Assembly: GCA_936440205.1 (NCBI GenBank)
Contig: OW387142.1
Coordinates: 15,218,736 to 15,282,735 of the forward strand
DNA: 64,000 nt
Origin: Lepidonotus clava
Taxonomy: Eukaryota > Annelida > Polychaeta > Phyllodocida > Polynoidae
Direction: 5' to 3'
Shown: piece after piece, positions 34,187 to 48,700 of the stretch
Numbering within the stretch: the stretch's first letter is position 1
How the letters are laid out: every line of letters begins with the position of its first letter
The notes under the pieces: generated by a model
Databases searched by the model: none
The model's input: the letters and a program-made list of their open reading frames with translations, nothing else
What the model was told of the DNA's origin: nothing
Program-made: the position numbers and the translations under genes

Positions 34187-36733
34187 ATACTAACATAATG
34201 TGATTAGGAGTCTTAAAACGCTTACATGTATAATTATATGTATAATTATGATAGAATAAATGCGCAATGTGTATAGGGAGAGAGTAGCTTGCATGATGTG
34301 CAATACAGAAAATTCTGTTCCACCTATTTTGTTTCGAGTGCAGAAAATTAGATTGTATGTAATTTTGCGCTAGAATACTCTTCTTGAGATTGCACTGAAA
34401 TTGCATTTAATTTATTGTCATGCCTACTCTCTTATAATGTATACATGAAGTCTCTGTGAGACTAACGTACTTATTGTACATTATTAAGAAACACTGTGCA
34501 AAATAATGTGATGAATAACAAGATTAACTTCAATTCACTAAAATCAATGATTGTCACATTTACCTCTATATTTGCCTAACAATTTCTGGCTAGCAGTTTA
34601 GACCTAGATTGATTCTACGTTTGGTTAGGAAAAGTAATGAGTACCGCAAAATCTCATTCGACATAAATAGACCTTTGAATATTAATGTATACCAGCCTGT
34701 TTGCCAACTTTAAATATCTCTCGTATAAATGGTAGAACCCTTTAGCAGTGTGCAGTAGAATCTTATCTAAATTATCTATGAATGGCAAGGCTATGAAATT
34801 AGTCTCCATAGTGATATCTCTAACTTGGTTGCAGTTAACAAAATGACGTTTAGGCAAGCATTGAATAGAAGATCGATATATTCAGCACATGCCTTGTAAA
34901 GATGTAATGCAAATAAAAGTACCTGTGTATAAATATATTTTGTTTGTCCTTCACTATTTAGTATGAGGCTTTGTAAAACTAGTGTGGTGAAAAACCCTTA
35001 CGTTTCTTTTGAATGATTAAATAAAGATTTAAGTAAAATCATGAAAAAGTACATCATCTTAGTTTGGAGAATACTTTATTACAACTGTCATTTCTGACAA
35101 CAGATTAATTCAAAGAACTTTAATTCACCATAATGGCTTTTCGCTAGCATTAATGACATGTTATAAGAGATTCAATGTAGAAAGATATTTGTTTCCATTA
35201 AGTTATAGATTAGATACTTCCAATAGGGAACACATTTTCAATGTGTCCAACGCGTAATTTCACTATTTCGATGAATTATTTCATACTTATGTTCAGATAC
35301 TTTACTCATTGCCAACAAATTTCTACAAGTGAAAAAATTCCACGTATACTTGTCCACACACGCGTGCACGTACCAAAACACGTCTAAGCACTGAAACTTC
35401 CATATGGGAGAACGTCAAAAACTAAACCGCAGCTTCAATGAGTAATGCACACCTCTGCATCGCTCAGCTCAGAGTTTATCAATACATTTGGATAGTTTTA
35501 TATGCAGGCAAATGTTTTCATAACTTAAGGATAATATTATAGACGTGACTTAAAATGTAGAGACAGCATGTTAAGATTTCAAGATAACCCATACGCCTAT
35601 GTTATGGGTCTTCTTTGTCTATGTAACTTACACATTGTCACACTATGACAGTGTATCTGACATTTGAGGTCCTCTTTCTTCATTCATAAACATGTCATAA
35701 ACAATTATAGTACGCACGTTTAGAGTTTCCGGAACAAACGGCAATGTATACTTCCCCAGTCAGTATGTCTGAAACATCTAAATGAGCTACTGATATGGTA
35801 CAGATTTGACACTCCAGTTCGTTTAAATATTTCGGACATACTGATATACCACTGCTCAACCACTGTATTCTCACCTTTTTCCACTGATATTCCACTGAAA
35901 TGTTACTGCTAGCTACCATTGGTTCTGTACTGAGTATACACTGTATTGCCTGTGCGTTTTGTTCCGGGTAATTATCTTTACAGACAAGAACATTTGCTAC
36001 GAACACAACAGAGCATGTTTGACATGCTTAAAGCACCGTTCTCTCACCAATTCTCAACCAGTAAATGTCTATAGCATCTCGGTCTTGTAGATAGGTGGAG
36101 TAGTGGAATGAAAAATGTGTCAATTGTTACGAGCAATTTGCATAAAATCAGTATTTATATACACATAACGCAGCATAGACAACTCTATACTTTTAAACCA
36201 TAATGTCTCGAAACATTAACACACTACAAATTATCACATGTACAGTAATATTACTCAGCTGAATTGAACTACTTCTACTTCAGTTTTTTCCTTCCTTCCT
36301 TCTTGATATGCATATGGTTTATCACATCTACCTAAAGTGAGCTACCTTTTCTACCACTGCTCATATTCTGGTCCTATGCAAGTGCTAAATCGAGGTTGCT
36401 AAGCAACACGTTTTATGATACTGTACAGAGACTATTGCCCATTAGAAATGTGTAGAAGTAGGCAGGAGCTTGCACAGTTTCCTTTGTCATCGAATAGTTA
36501 GGCGAAGCACCAGTTGGTGGCCCAGATGGAACTTTAAATGTTAATGTATTTGAGCACTTTGCTTCTATTAAATACATCTCAAGGTCTGTAACTACAGGCG
36601 CAGATTTAAGGACAGATTATAGGTGTTATGTATGTCTTGTGAGATTCCTCTTTGTATCACTTTGCAATTCGGTGGGCATATACTGCTAACAATTACTATA
36701 CTATACTAGACAAGGGCCTATCATAAATATTTT
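34187..36733. other. Convergent 3' untranslated regions of CHM and GALNT
   Basis: No coding sequence. On the plus strand AATAAA at 34912-34917 (and 35020-35025) can end the CHM message; on the minus strand AATAAA at 35075-35080 can end a 1.7-kb GALNT 3' UTR. The two transcription units would meet or overlap by a few bases. Confidence 0.6.
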
Positions 36734-39700
36734 CTAACCACCTTCTCTCAAAAAAGGTACAGAAAACACGGCAGTTGGCTTTAAATGGAAAGTCCGGAAA
36801 AGTTTTAGGTAAGGTTTATACTGTGGAACCGTACTAAATCCCGTAGCTTCTAATTGGTCGTAGTCTTTGCTGTAAAACCGGAATCTCCAGTATTGTGTGT
36901 GTGTGTTTTCACATTGTACTAGTAAGATTAATCTTCGTTGAGTATCTGCCTGCAAACATAGGCCCGATTCGATGTCTATCATTGGGCCATTCTGAAAGAA
37001 ATATTAAATATTGCTAGTAATGGGCATTATCGGAGACAACAAATTACGTACACAATTTATTAAATAGATCGTCCTCTATTTAAAACAACATCAACATATC
37101 GATGACTTCAGGATGCTAAAGATATTATCTTCATCTGTTTAAACATTTTATTTGTCAGTTGTTCAATATATAAACATGTATTATGTAGATACTTAGATAT
37201 ATAAATAAGTGTCAAAATTTCCATAATCTTGATAGTTTACTATAAACATACACCTAAATCTTACCCTTATATGAAACCACTTTGATATACGTGTTGTGTT
37301 GTGGTAGCCGGTATACTCAAATACTCTGACATCAGCAGAAACGTCTCCGAATTTTTGAGCAATTACCACATGGATGGGGAAACGTAATATCCCTTCTTTT
37401 GTCCAGAACATGCCCTAGAAAGAAAATTGAGCGTTATCATTTTTTCATCAGTAAATTTCCAATTCAACCTACAATGAATTACCGATTCCCCGCATTTTGG
37501 CGGTTCTCCTGGTAAAATCAAGATGCATTCTGTGAAAGTTGTTGAATAGTCTATTTTCTCAACAGGGTTTTAACCGTAGTCATTTATTTACTTGAGATAC
37601 GCCATTAATGATTGCAATCTACTGTATTGTAATAGGTTTCTCCCATACAGAATTGTATTTTTGTTTTTGAGGTTGTTTGGAACCTTTCATTAAGTATGTA
37701 CGCAACAAGGGGGTGGGGGGAGGGGGGGTCTTAGATTTTGTAAATTGTATTTTTTAACAAGGGGGGCGGGGGTTCTGGGATCTTTTTTAAATGTGCGTAC
37801 GTACTAAATGAAAGGCCCCTTTTGAATATCCAGTCATTTCAATTCATATGAAGATAGCTTTACCGGAATGACCCAATGTATCCAAAATAGACCTACAAAT
37901 ATAGGCTAATATTAAACCGATAGTACCATAGTTGTCTTTTTCCCCTTCATGGACAGTAGAACTTTGTGTCAGTTTTATAGACAGTTTTCACGCACAGTTT
38001 ATAAATATTTGTGAGTTTGTAAAATGAACGTTACCTGTGTTGCTATGAGTGAAGGACTGCACTCTGATAAATGGGGAACCATTTGATACATTGGATCAAA
38101 ACAAAGCCCATTAATGGATTGAAGCTGAAATGGGAAAAATCGAGATTACATACAAAGTATTATAATAAGAAGCACAGCAGGGGGCGTCCGAGGGTGGCTG
38201 TACGACCCATAGGGGTTCATACGATCCCCATGGGTAGTGCAGCCACCCGAGGACGACCCCTAGGGTTCTTTATTTTATCACCCAATACAATGATCTAAAT
38301 ATGATCAAAATAGTGAAAACGACGAGTGGTATGCAAGGCGCGGCAATACGACCTGTTCCCTATACACACCGCCCATTGGCCGTGTGGGTGATAATGTATA
38401 GGTTGAATAGCCTTGGCTTCTAAAGTGATCAATGAAACGTAAACTATTATACCTCTATTCAATGTGCAATATGATACATGCATAATGCTGAGAGTGAGAC
38501 ATATTTCTTTTGTAGAAAGAGAGAAAAATGTTGTGTTTTTCCTATTTTTAAAAATTTGTGCATGATATATTATTGAATTCCTCTGAAACGGCAGTGTTGA
38601 GATATACTGCATATAACTCTAGTATACTTTAGCTTTAAATGGTAAATAACCTACCCCGCCCCATGCAAATACATTGACGTCAGGAATTCCTAGTTCTGGG
38701 AAAACATTTTGAAGGAACCATGCAAAGTCATACTTTGCTCTGGCTTTGATTTTGAATCTCTCAGTCAGGTCTCCAACCTCATAAGTCTGAATGAAAAGGG
38801 AAACGAGAAAATTGTCAGGAATTGCATAATATAACATTATCAATCAATACAAAACAATAGTGTTGGTCCTTTTTCTCTTATGGAAAATTATAGGTGGGCT
38901 ATAGTCATTAACTTTGTATAGGCCTATACCTGCATTGATAAGGCTTTTTAAGAAAGCAACAAATTCCTATCTTTTTCTTTTTTCTAAGTCAGGTTTTTTC
39001 ATTTCTGCTATAAACTTATATAAACTTAAAATATGTATCCCTCCATAACAAATAACGGCATTTTTATATATAAATCACAGATACAATTTTCATTTTACTT
39101 TATTACATACCATTTGCATACTTGTAATTTCTAAGATCCTTACCTTAACGTGGGGGAGGTAAAGGTAAAAATACTTTTTGTACCCATCCAACCAGACTTC
39201 AGCAAATCTCTTGTAGTTTTGTTGTATGATAGTTGTCCATGAATTACGATAATCCCTGGCTCCGTCCTTCTCCAGGTGGGCCACGTGACTACAGGGGATG
39301 TTGACCACGCGTCCCCCAAACAGCCAGACCTGAGACAGAAAACAGGCAGTAAGGGTAAAATGTAGGTAAAACAGCCAGACCTGGGTCAGAAAACAGGCAG
39401 TAAGAGTACAATGTAGAGATAACAGCCAGACCTGGGTCAGAAAACAGGCAGTAAGGGTACAATGTAGAGATAACAGCCAGACCTGGGTCAGAAAACAGGC
39501 AGTAAGAGTACAATGTAGAGATAACAGCCAGACCTGGGTCAGAAAACAGGCAGTAAGGGTACAATGTAGAGATAACAGCCAGACCTGGGTCAGAAAACGG
39601 GCAGTAAGGGTACAATGTAGAGATAACAGCCAGACCTGGGTCAGAAAACGGGCAGTAAGGGTACAATGTAGAGATAACAGCCAGACCTGGGTCAGAAAAC

Positions 39701-42700
39701 GGGCAGTAAGGGTACAATGTAGAGATAACAGCCAGACCTGGGTCAGAAAACGGGCAGTAAGGGTACAAGGTAGAGATAACAGCCAGACCTGGGTCAGAAA
39801 ACGGGCAGTAAGGGTACAAGGTAGAGATAACAGCCAGACCTGGGTCAGAAAACGGGCAGTAAGAGTACAATGTAGAGATAACAGCCAGACCTGGGTCAGA
39901 AAACGGGCAGTAAGAGTACAAGGTAGAGATAACAGCCAGACCTGGGTCAGAAAACGGGCAGTAAGAGTACAATGTAGAGATAACAGCCAGACCTGGGTCA
40001 GAAAACGGGCAGTAAGAGTACAATGTAGAGATAACAGCCAGACCTGGGTCAGAAAACGGGCAGTAAGAGTACAATGTATAGACATGTGATAGATGACCAT
40101 TTGTGGAGTTTGATGTACTAGCGAATAGATCAAAGAAGGTCTATGTATATTTCTTCAGCAGACACATTTATTTGGAATCCACTTATTGATATGGTGTAGT
40201 GTTCTGTCAATTCATTAACTTTGTATCTGACACTATTAAGACACATAGGTTAAACCTCATTGCAATTGAAGGGAGGGGGGTCTTGTGAGGCTTGTGATTT
40301 TATCGCTTGGTTTGGAATTTGAAAGCTTTTTAAACGATGTACATATTTGCACAATGTTGCAAATACCAAGAAAATATAAACCATTAATCAACTGTAGCTC
40401 CTATCTGCGTATATATACTATATAAAATATGAGGACATTTGTCAAAAACGTATGTTTTAACATACTACGATCTACCGATAACCTTCTTAGTTTTACTTGA
40501 AACCCTGTTTGGTCTCAGGGCTGGCTGCACCACTTTAAGCGACAAGCGGGAAACTTTATTGGCCTTTGGCTGTGACCCCTAAGCCTTATTCTTCTCCCCA
40601 GATGGTAGTAATTTTGTAGCACGCAGCTCCATGTAGACAAAAACGTCCCCTTTTAAGAAAATGGGGTTTGAGTCGATCTAATTCCCAGACACGTGTTGGT
40701 ATTGGAATAAACGAGGCAAAACAGCAAATATTTGTTTACCATATAGACTTACTAGACTGACACGTTTGGGGGATATGTGAGGTCGCGTTCGGTGATGCAC
40801 TTTTTTGGCACTTACCCTAACTGCCAGGTCGAGGTTCTCTCCTCCCCAGCGCTCCATGCCCTCATCGAACGCACCCACCTCCTCAAACCAGGCTTTGTCG
40901 ATTCCCCACACTGTCCCCACTGTTACTGCAGACCTGAAAATGCGAATGAGAAAGCTCGGGTACTGAAAAGAAACTAGGTAATATTTCTTACTTTGAGGAA
41001 ATATATTAATGGATAGAAACACAAACGACTTAATTCCTGGCTCCTCGTGGTCACAATTTTATATTTTGATTACCCTATTTAAGTGAGAAATGAGTGATAT
41101 TAACATGATTAATTGACAACAATAAAGTGGTGAAGATTTGTCTTAATGTTATAACCAGCTACGTTCACTGTGGTTAAGGGATAGGATTTGGAAGGCGTTA
41201 GCTGCATGGCGTTTCAAAAAACAATAAGAATCTAATATCAACTAAGGAGAATATCCTAGAGTTTATGGCAATATTTGATACATTATAAAAAAAAAAGACA
41301 GGCAATTATCTAAAACCTACCTGACGGGTTCGGTGGGATCTTTAGAACGAGCCTGGAACTCTTCATTAGATATGGCTTGGAAGCCGAATGTAAACGTCCA
41401 ATCAAAGTACGTTTTCCACGAGCTAGCACCGTGACGGTAATTCCAAACGCGGTCTGAAAGTGGAAACATTTCGCAATTAAACGTATTTTTATGTGCTTCA
41501 TTCTATGCTCGTAGGTTCTCACTTTGGGACAACTGTTTGCTTTCAACATGTATAGGGTATCTCCATGTAATATTGATTAGTTGTTGAAAATAAAGCCTTT
41601 GGCTAGAATATGGGAAATAGTATTAGAATAAAAAATATCACTGGAATCATAGAGATACCTATCGTATTATGTCTATCCTGGAACCAAAGAAAAAACAACA
41701 ACTTAAAACGACTCACACATAATAGAAATCTTACAAATAATATCAGTTTCATTAGTAACTTATGGCATATAAGAATGATGACTTACCAGTTTTCTGCATC
41801 CAGTCTAAAAAGCTTGTTGCCAGTGTACGTCTGTTTTTAACGATTTCATATAAGATTGGCTCCAACCTGAAAGGAAATAAAATGTTACTTTTTTTATAGA
41901 AGAAGTTGGAAAAGGGAGGAATCGATCGTTCGTCACCCCACTATCATATTCTTTTTCCTAACATGCCAATGTTTCATTACCAGGAATAGGCCTATCTATC
42001 TCATGTCAAACGTACATAAAATGTTACTATTAAATGTAGAATTGTAATCAATGTAAAGGTGTAATATAATATCAAAAACTACTATTTGAAAGAATATTTC
42101 TAACATTATGCACCCTGGAAATACAATAGCAACAATATGACATATCATATTTATTGTGTATCCAGGTATTGATGGCATATCAGGTGAAGCTCCAGGTATT
42201 GATGGCATATCAGGTGAGTTTTTGAAAGCTGCAGGTGAGTTTTTGAAAGCTGTAGAAAAAGAAGTAACGTTACCATTAACATTGATGTTTAATTATGTGT
42301 TACAATCTGGAGAATACCCTGCTAGCTGGTGTGAAGGCATTATTAATCCATTTCATAAAAAAGGATGTATACTCAATCCTGATAATTATAGAAAGATTAC
42401 AGTGATGCCTGTTATTGGAAAAATATTTGAATCAATTCTTAATTCCCGTCTCTGCATGAAAAATGAAGTTTTATCGGACAATGACATGTTTCAATCTGGG
42501 TTCATGAGAGACAGGATGACTGCAGACAATGCTTTCATTTTGTACTCATTGATCATGAAACAGAAGTTTGTTAATAAGCCCCTTTATGTTTGTTTTGTAG
42601 ATTTTACTAAAGCGTTTGATTATGTTAACCGTGCTGCCCTGATCCATAAACTTAGAATGTGTGGTGTTGGTGGAAAATTTCTACAGGTAATACAAAGCAT

Positions 42701-45700
42701 GTATACTAAATCATGGTGCCGGGTTAAGGTAAACGGTGAATTAAGTGAGGAGGTAGAGAGTATATGTGGGGTGCTACAAGGTGGGATGATCAGCCCTAAG
42801 TTATTTACAGAGTATTTATATGACCTAAAAAATGAAACTCAATATGGCATTGTTCTGAACAACACTATAGTACAGTACATTTTATATGCTGATGATTTGG
42901 TCCTATGCTCAGATACAGCAGAGGGTTTGCAAGCACAGATAGATGGAATGTATGAATTTTGTAAAAAGTGGCATATGATTGTTAGTTTAATGAAAACAAA
43001 GGTGCTCATCTTCAATAAGAAGAAAGATAGCAAAACAAACTTTAAGATAGGATCTGACAAAATTGATGTCACAGATGAGTACAAATATCTTGGTTTCATT
43101 TTTAACACACGCCAGAAGGACCCATTAAGTACGATGCCAAACTATCTGATTGGGCAAGCCCGCAAAGCAAACTACCAAATGAAAAAACTAAGTGGTGAAG
43201 TGCTTGGTAAATTATCTCCAAAGCTAGCATTTAAGGTCTTTGACACACAGATATTACCAATAATAGAATATGGATCTGAAATCTGTTACAAATTTAGGCA
43301 AAATGAAGTGATAGAAAAATTCAACTTGTATTATATTAAAAGTGCATTAGGACTCAGGTCACGAACTACGACAGATGCTGTTCTGAGTGATTCTGGAAGA
43401 TTCCCAGTACAATTAAGAAGAAATATAAATGTCCTTAAGTATTTGTTTAGAATATCCAATCTCCAAACAAATGACCCCATTCGTAATGCTTTTGATACAC
43501 TTTTGGAACTTCACAATCATGGTCAAATCAACTGGTGGTCGGAGGTTGTGAAATTATTAGAATCTCTGCACCAGAAGTTTTTGCAGTTGCTCCAGCAACT
43601 GTGAGATTTAAAATGATAGGGGATCTCAAGGAGAAAATTTATAGCTCGCATATGAAGTCATGTAAGTCCAGAATATTCACAAAAAAAGAAGGCAAACTAA
43701 TATCATTTCAAACTTATAAGAAAGAGTACTGTATGGAAACATATCTTTTACATTTATCAAACCTAAAACATTTGACAGCTGTTGCCAGATTATGAATGAG
43801 CGCACATTCTTTAGCAATAGAGACTGGGAGGCAATCAAGGCCCAAAACTGCGAGAGAGGAAAGGAAATGCCCAAATCGTTCCTTGGATGAGGTGGAAGAT
43901 GAACAGCATTTTCTTTTAAAATGTCCACTGTATAAAGAATTACGAATAACCCTCTTTAAATCAATAGAGCTCGACATTAGTAGAATGTTGCATTGTGATG
44001 TATTCTTTTCAATTATGAATAGTTAAGAGGTAAAAGTTATTAAGGCATTAGGTGCCTATGTGTACGAAGCCTTTAAACTCAGGGAAGAATATGTGCGACA
44101 TTAGTTTTATATTACTCAATGTACTCATAAATGATGACAAGTATCACCATGTAGGCTATAGTGATGTATATATGTTATATCTGTTATGAAACTATATACC
44201 CAACCCTTAGGACTAGTCGTTTTAAAGTATTTATGACCGGTCTGATACTTCGCTCATGGACTTTTAACTAGTCACTGTCTTAAGACAAGTGTGGTCACTC
44301 AAACCAAGGTGCTGTATATATGTTATGTAAGTTAAAGGTGCATTCACAAGCATCTATATGTGATGTTGCTAGCAAAAATATTAATCTAAGTCTTTATAAT
44401 TTGTCTGGTGCTAAAGCGAGTGAAAAGATCTGTTTACTGTTTTAGGTACCTATTGTAGTGTCTGTTTGTGTTTATATAAGATATATTAGTTGGTTTAGTT
44501 GACTATGCATGACACATGAGATCAAGTGTATGACTCTTTGTTGTCAATAAAATCACTACTACTACTACTACTACTACTGTATCCTATAGACGCTGTGCAG
44601 ATGACGTCACACTAGCCAGAAAGGGACTGGCCGCCATATTGGTGATCAATTGATTAATAATTTTAGTTTCTAATAGCATATAGGTAATTTCTCCATTGTT
44701 AAATGATTTATTTGTATTAATGATTCAGCTATATGAGATTATATTCAAATATTAGTTTAGAATCTCTTGTTACTTTGTGACCACATGGTGATGGTTACCA
44801 CATGGTGATCACCAAAATCTGGTCACGTGACCCTTTCTTCAAAAGGTCTATAAGCTACCAAAATGAAAAAAAGAAGGGGAAAAAACATGATATTTCTTAA
44901 TGTTATTTGAACTCACCATTGGGCCTGGGGTTCCACGTGGCTGTCCATGACGACGACCACCTTACTCTTGGCGGCCCTTATACCGTTAAGTCGGGCCCTG
45001 ATCAGACCCAGGTCTATGTCACTCCGCACCAGGCGCACCAGGCCGCCGAAATAGGTGCGAAGGTGCATCTCCAGCAGCTGCAGAAACTCGTCTGAAGTAA
45101 AGCCAGTAATGTTTGGTTATTGGTTGCTTTATGCCCTATTTAACTGCTGGGGTCATATCAAGGGTGGTGATGGTGATCAAATCTATAAGAAGGTAGAGAG
45201 CATACCCCTAGACATTTAATGAGGCAGATGATCTGTAATGTGCCTGGTCCCATAGACAGGGTCGTACAGACAACAGCTGGTGATCCTTAAGGAACCTTTG
45301 ATAACCCTGTCATTGGCATAGGGGGTGTATATAGTGGGGTCTGTTAACAACATTTTCGTTACGCGGCGGATAAAAGCACCAAATTTTGCATGAGGCACCT
45401 CTGAGGCATAACTATTCAATCTAGAAGGGGAGCCATCTTGAAATACCAAAATGAAATTTTGACAAATTTTGTATGTTTTTAGCATTTGAAATTTAAGGTA
45501 TTTAACCAAAACTTTAGGCTAGCTTTAATTAGACCTATTGTATAGATTCGAAAGGTAAATAATTGAATTCCCTGTCCTATAATCTACCAATTTGGACACT
45601 AACAATGTGTTTCTAGGCATTTCAGAAGCTGAGATATAAGATTATTTCAATAAAAGTCGGCCATATTGGATTTTTGGCCCCCGTCCGGCTTATATTGATA

Positions 45701-48700
45701 TTTCAAGGTGGCTCCCCTTTTAAATTCAATGAAGGGGTCCCAGGGGATCATCATACCAAATGAAATCAAGAAATCTTGTGGCAAAAGAGTAAAATCTATA
45801 TCCTTTCTTTTGAATTATTTTGGAATCCAGCGGTCAATATCAAGGGTATCATGCTAATGAATTCAGCCATTTTGAAATTTATGGTATTGTATTGGATGAT
45901 TATCATATTTATTGAGCCCTCTAGGCTATTAGCCACTGATATTGGAACCATTTCCCTTGGCCTTATGGACTAGTAGCTAAAAATCATAATATTTCTCAAA
46001 ATTGGTCAGCCATCTTGGATTTTGGATTTCTGCATTGACTTGAAACATAAATAATTGAATTCCCTGACCCATAATCCCTCAATTTTGACACCAACCATGT
46101 CCCTTTAGTCTTTTTAGAAGCTGAGATATAAGAATTTTCATAGTAAAAGTCGGCCATATTGGTTTTTGGGCCCCAAGATCTGTCCTATTGATATTTCAAC
46201 GTGGCTCCCCTTCCAGATTTGATAGTTATGCCTCAGAGGTGCCTCATACCAAATTTGGTGCTTTTATCCGCCGCGTAACGATTTCTCAAAAAAGTGCCCT
46301 TAACAGACCCCACTAATAGAGAGGTACTGCATGCCATCCCAGCCAAGGCCAGCCCGGGATCGAACCTGGGCCCATATTTTCGTAACTAATTCTGCCTACC
46401 ACAGATAGCTGAATTTCAGCATTTTAAGGACCTGCAGGCTAATTTGGGCTAATTTTGTCCACAAAACTTCTAGAAATACTATAGAAAATAATGAAATAAT
46501 TGCTATTTATCCATTTATAATGAATTCATTTTCAAACAACTCAAGAAATAGAAATGTATATCGGTACTAATTTAAAAAATAATGATGGCTAGTTTTAGTC
46601 AATGGTAACCTACAAATAATTGCATGATTCATGAAAATTCCTATGCTAAAACCTTGAGTTTTGTCGACATAATACTCAGCATGTATCCTGTTCTAGGCTA
46701 ACCTGCAGGTGGAATTCAAGAATTTGGCTATCCGTGGTTGGGAGAATTACGCTGATCAGGGAAATTTTTATTAGGGTCTCAACATCAGCAATTTCATTTT
46801 TTACCAACAATTAATGGTGTTATTGATAAATAATTTCAAAGAGGGATTATCAGGTGCAATATTTATTAACGATAGACAGGATTTCTAATCATGAGATGCT
46901 AATCAAAATTTCCCTGATTAGCCAAATTATTTACGAAGATATAGGCGGGGATATAGGCCCTGGGCCTCGAGCATGGGAGACAGTCGCGCCGGCCACTCCA
47001 CCATCCCATGCCCCAAAGCAAGGATAATGATGATTATTATTGAGGTTTTAAGGTTAGCTCTGCAGCATTTTATCTTTTTCAGGAAACGTACGCCTGTGAC
47101 AACTGCTCGGATATAATAGTGCTTGATGTTTTTTTTTGAAGTCCATACAGTGATACATGATATTGATTTGAACCAAATTTTGTGACTGTGAAGGAAAAAG
47201 TACCTTGCAAAGAATTGTTATCTAGAATACATCGTCTTTAATGCAGGTGATACTTTTTGAGTTTTGTATAAGACAACTTAGCTTTGTTTTCTGTGTATCA
47301 TTTTGTTCTATATTTTTAGCAGCGCGGAAAATTCATGATTCTTTATGGTTTTATGATGATATTCAATTGTGTTTTGTGTACCCCTAAACACAAAAACTCT
47401 GTATGTGCATGTGTGTTTAATAATGGTCATAAGACGAGTTTTATGTACAGAGGAAAAAAAATTGTAGCAGAACCTGATCACTATGTACACTTTATAACTG
47501 AAATAAAAGGAGCTCTGCTCAATTTAAAAAAAAAAAAAAAATGTGACTGTGGAAACGACAGAATAGATGAAGGGGAGTCTTAAAGGGGAAATTACACTGC
47601 ACAACATGAGCTACGATTTGACGATATCGCAGAGAACTCGCACATATTAGAGACAAAATTCTTTGTTATACATGTACTCCAAATTGCCAATTTCAAACAA
47701 TTATATATTACTCCTGCATGATGAATTGCCTGTAATATCATCATATCACGCCAATATCGCAGCTCAGGTCGTGTAGTGTAATAGGGCCTTAACTGAGTCT
47801 CATCACTATAGCTACTGGTAAGTATGGCAATCATGTACCCTAGCCCAAGCCATATTATCCCCAGGTCAACTAGTCTAGACCAAACGGTCCAACCCCACTT
47901 TAGATCTGGTCAGCAACCAAGGCCTCATTTTGTGTTTCTTTTGTAGTGATATAGAAACATGAGCTTCAAAATTAAGTTGATCTGAAGAGTTCTACATCAA
48001 CGGAACACATATTGAGAGTATATTTTGTATGTGCCATTAGGATGAGTTTTTTTTTTGTAGTCAGGTGGTGGCAGAAATTATGTAGGCTTTTGAATAGTTT
48101 CTTGTGTCCCTGATTGATAGTATTACATTAAAAGCATTTAATATTAACATGGGCCCCAACAGGGGCGGGGTGTGACATTTTCAAAAAGAGGGCGCCCTAT
48201 CGCAAAATTTTCTATCCCACTCTTTGGCCAACAATTTTACATAACTATGTTTGGCGGAAAAAATAGGGGAGTGCTCCCTCCCCTAAATCTGCCACTGTCG
48301 AAAAGTGGATATACCTTTCCGAGTGTTGTCGTCTATGAGAATAATCTCCCGGAGCAGGTCTGGAGGTGACCGCTTGACCACCGCGTGTAGGGTGTGGATG
48401 ATGTTGAAAATGTTCTCGTTATTGTGGAACGATATGATCACCGATACGTCTGGCAGCTCCCCAAGTTCTCGCCAGTTCTTCTTCTTGCACCTGGCGAAAT
48501 ATATTTCATGGTATTAAAAAGCATCCAATAAAGGCATATATTTTAGATTAAAGCAATTTTGGCAGGTAATGAAACGTTACTGTGAATCGGTCTATATAGT
48601 TAAACCGACAACACAGAATTGGACTTCCTTGCGACTCAAGATTTGGCATGGCTTTAAAAAAACAACCAGAAACATGGAAACATCAGTGTGGGTCTGCATT

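Noticed and set aside
39318-40078. CRISPR-like array
   Set aside because: The repeats are contiguous with no unique spacers, in an animal intron; it is a minisatellite.
39090-40133. 347-codon open frame of 17-residue repeats
   Set aside because: It is the 51-bp minisatellite read through into GALNT exon 8; 51 is a multiple of 3, so openness is automatic. Not a gene by itself.
44551-44577. (ACT)n microsatellite as an independent feature
   Set aside because: It is the 3' tail of the LINE, ending at the target duplication.
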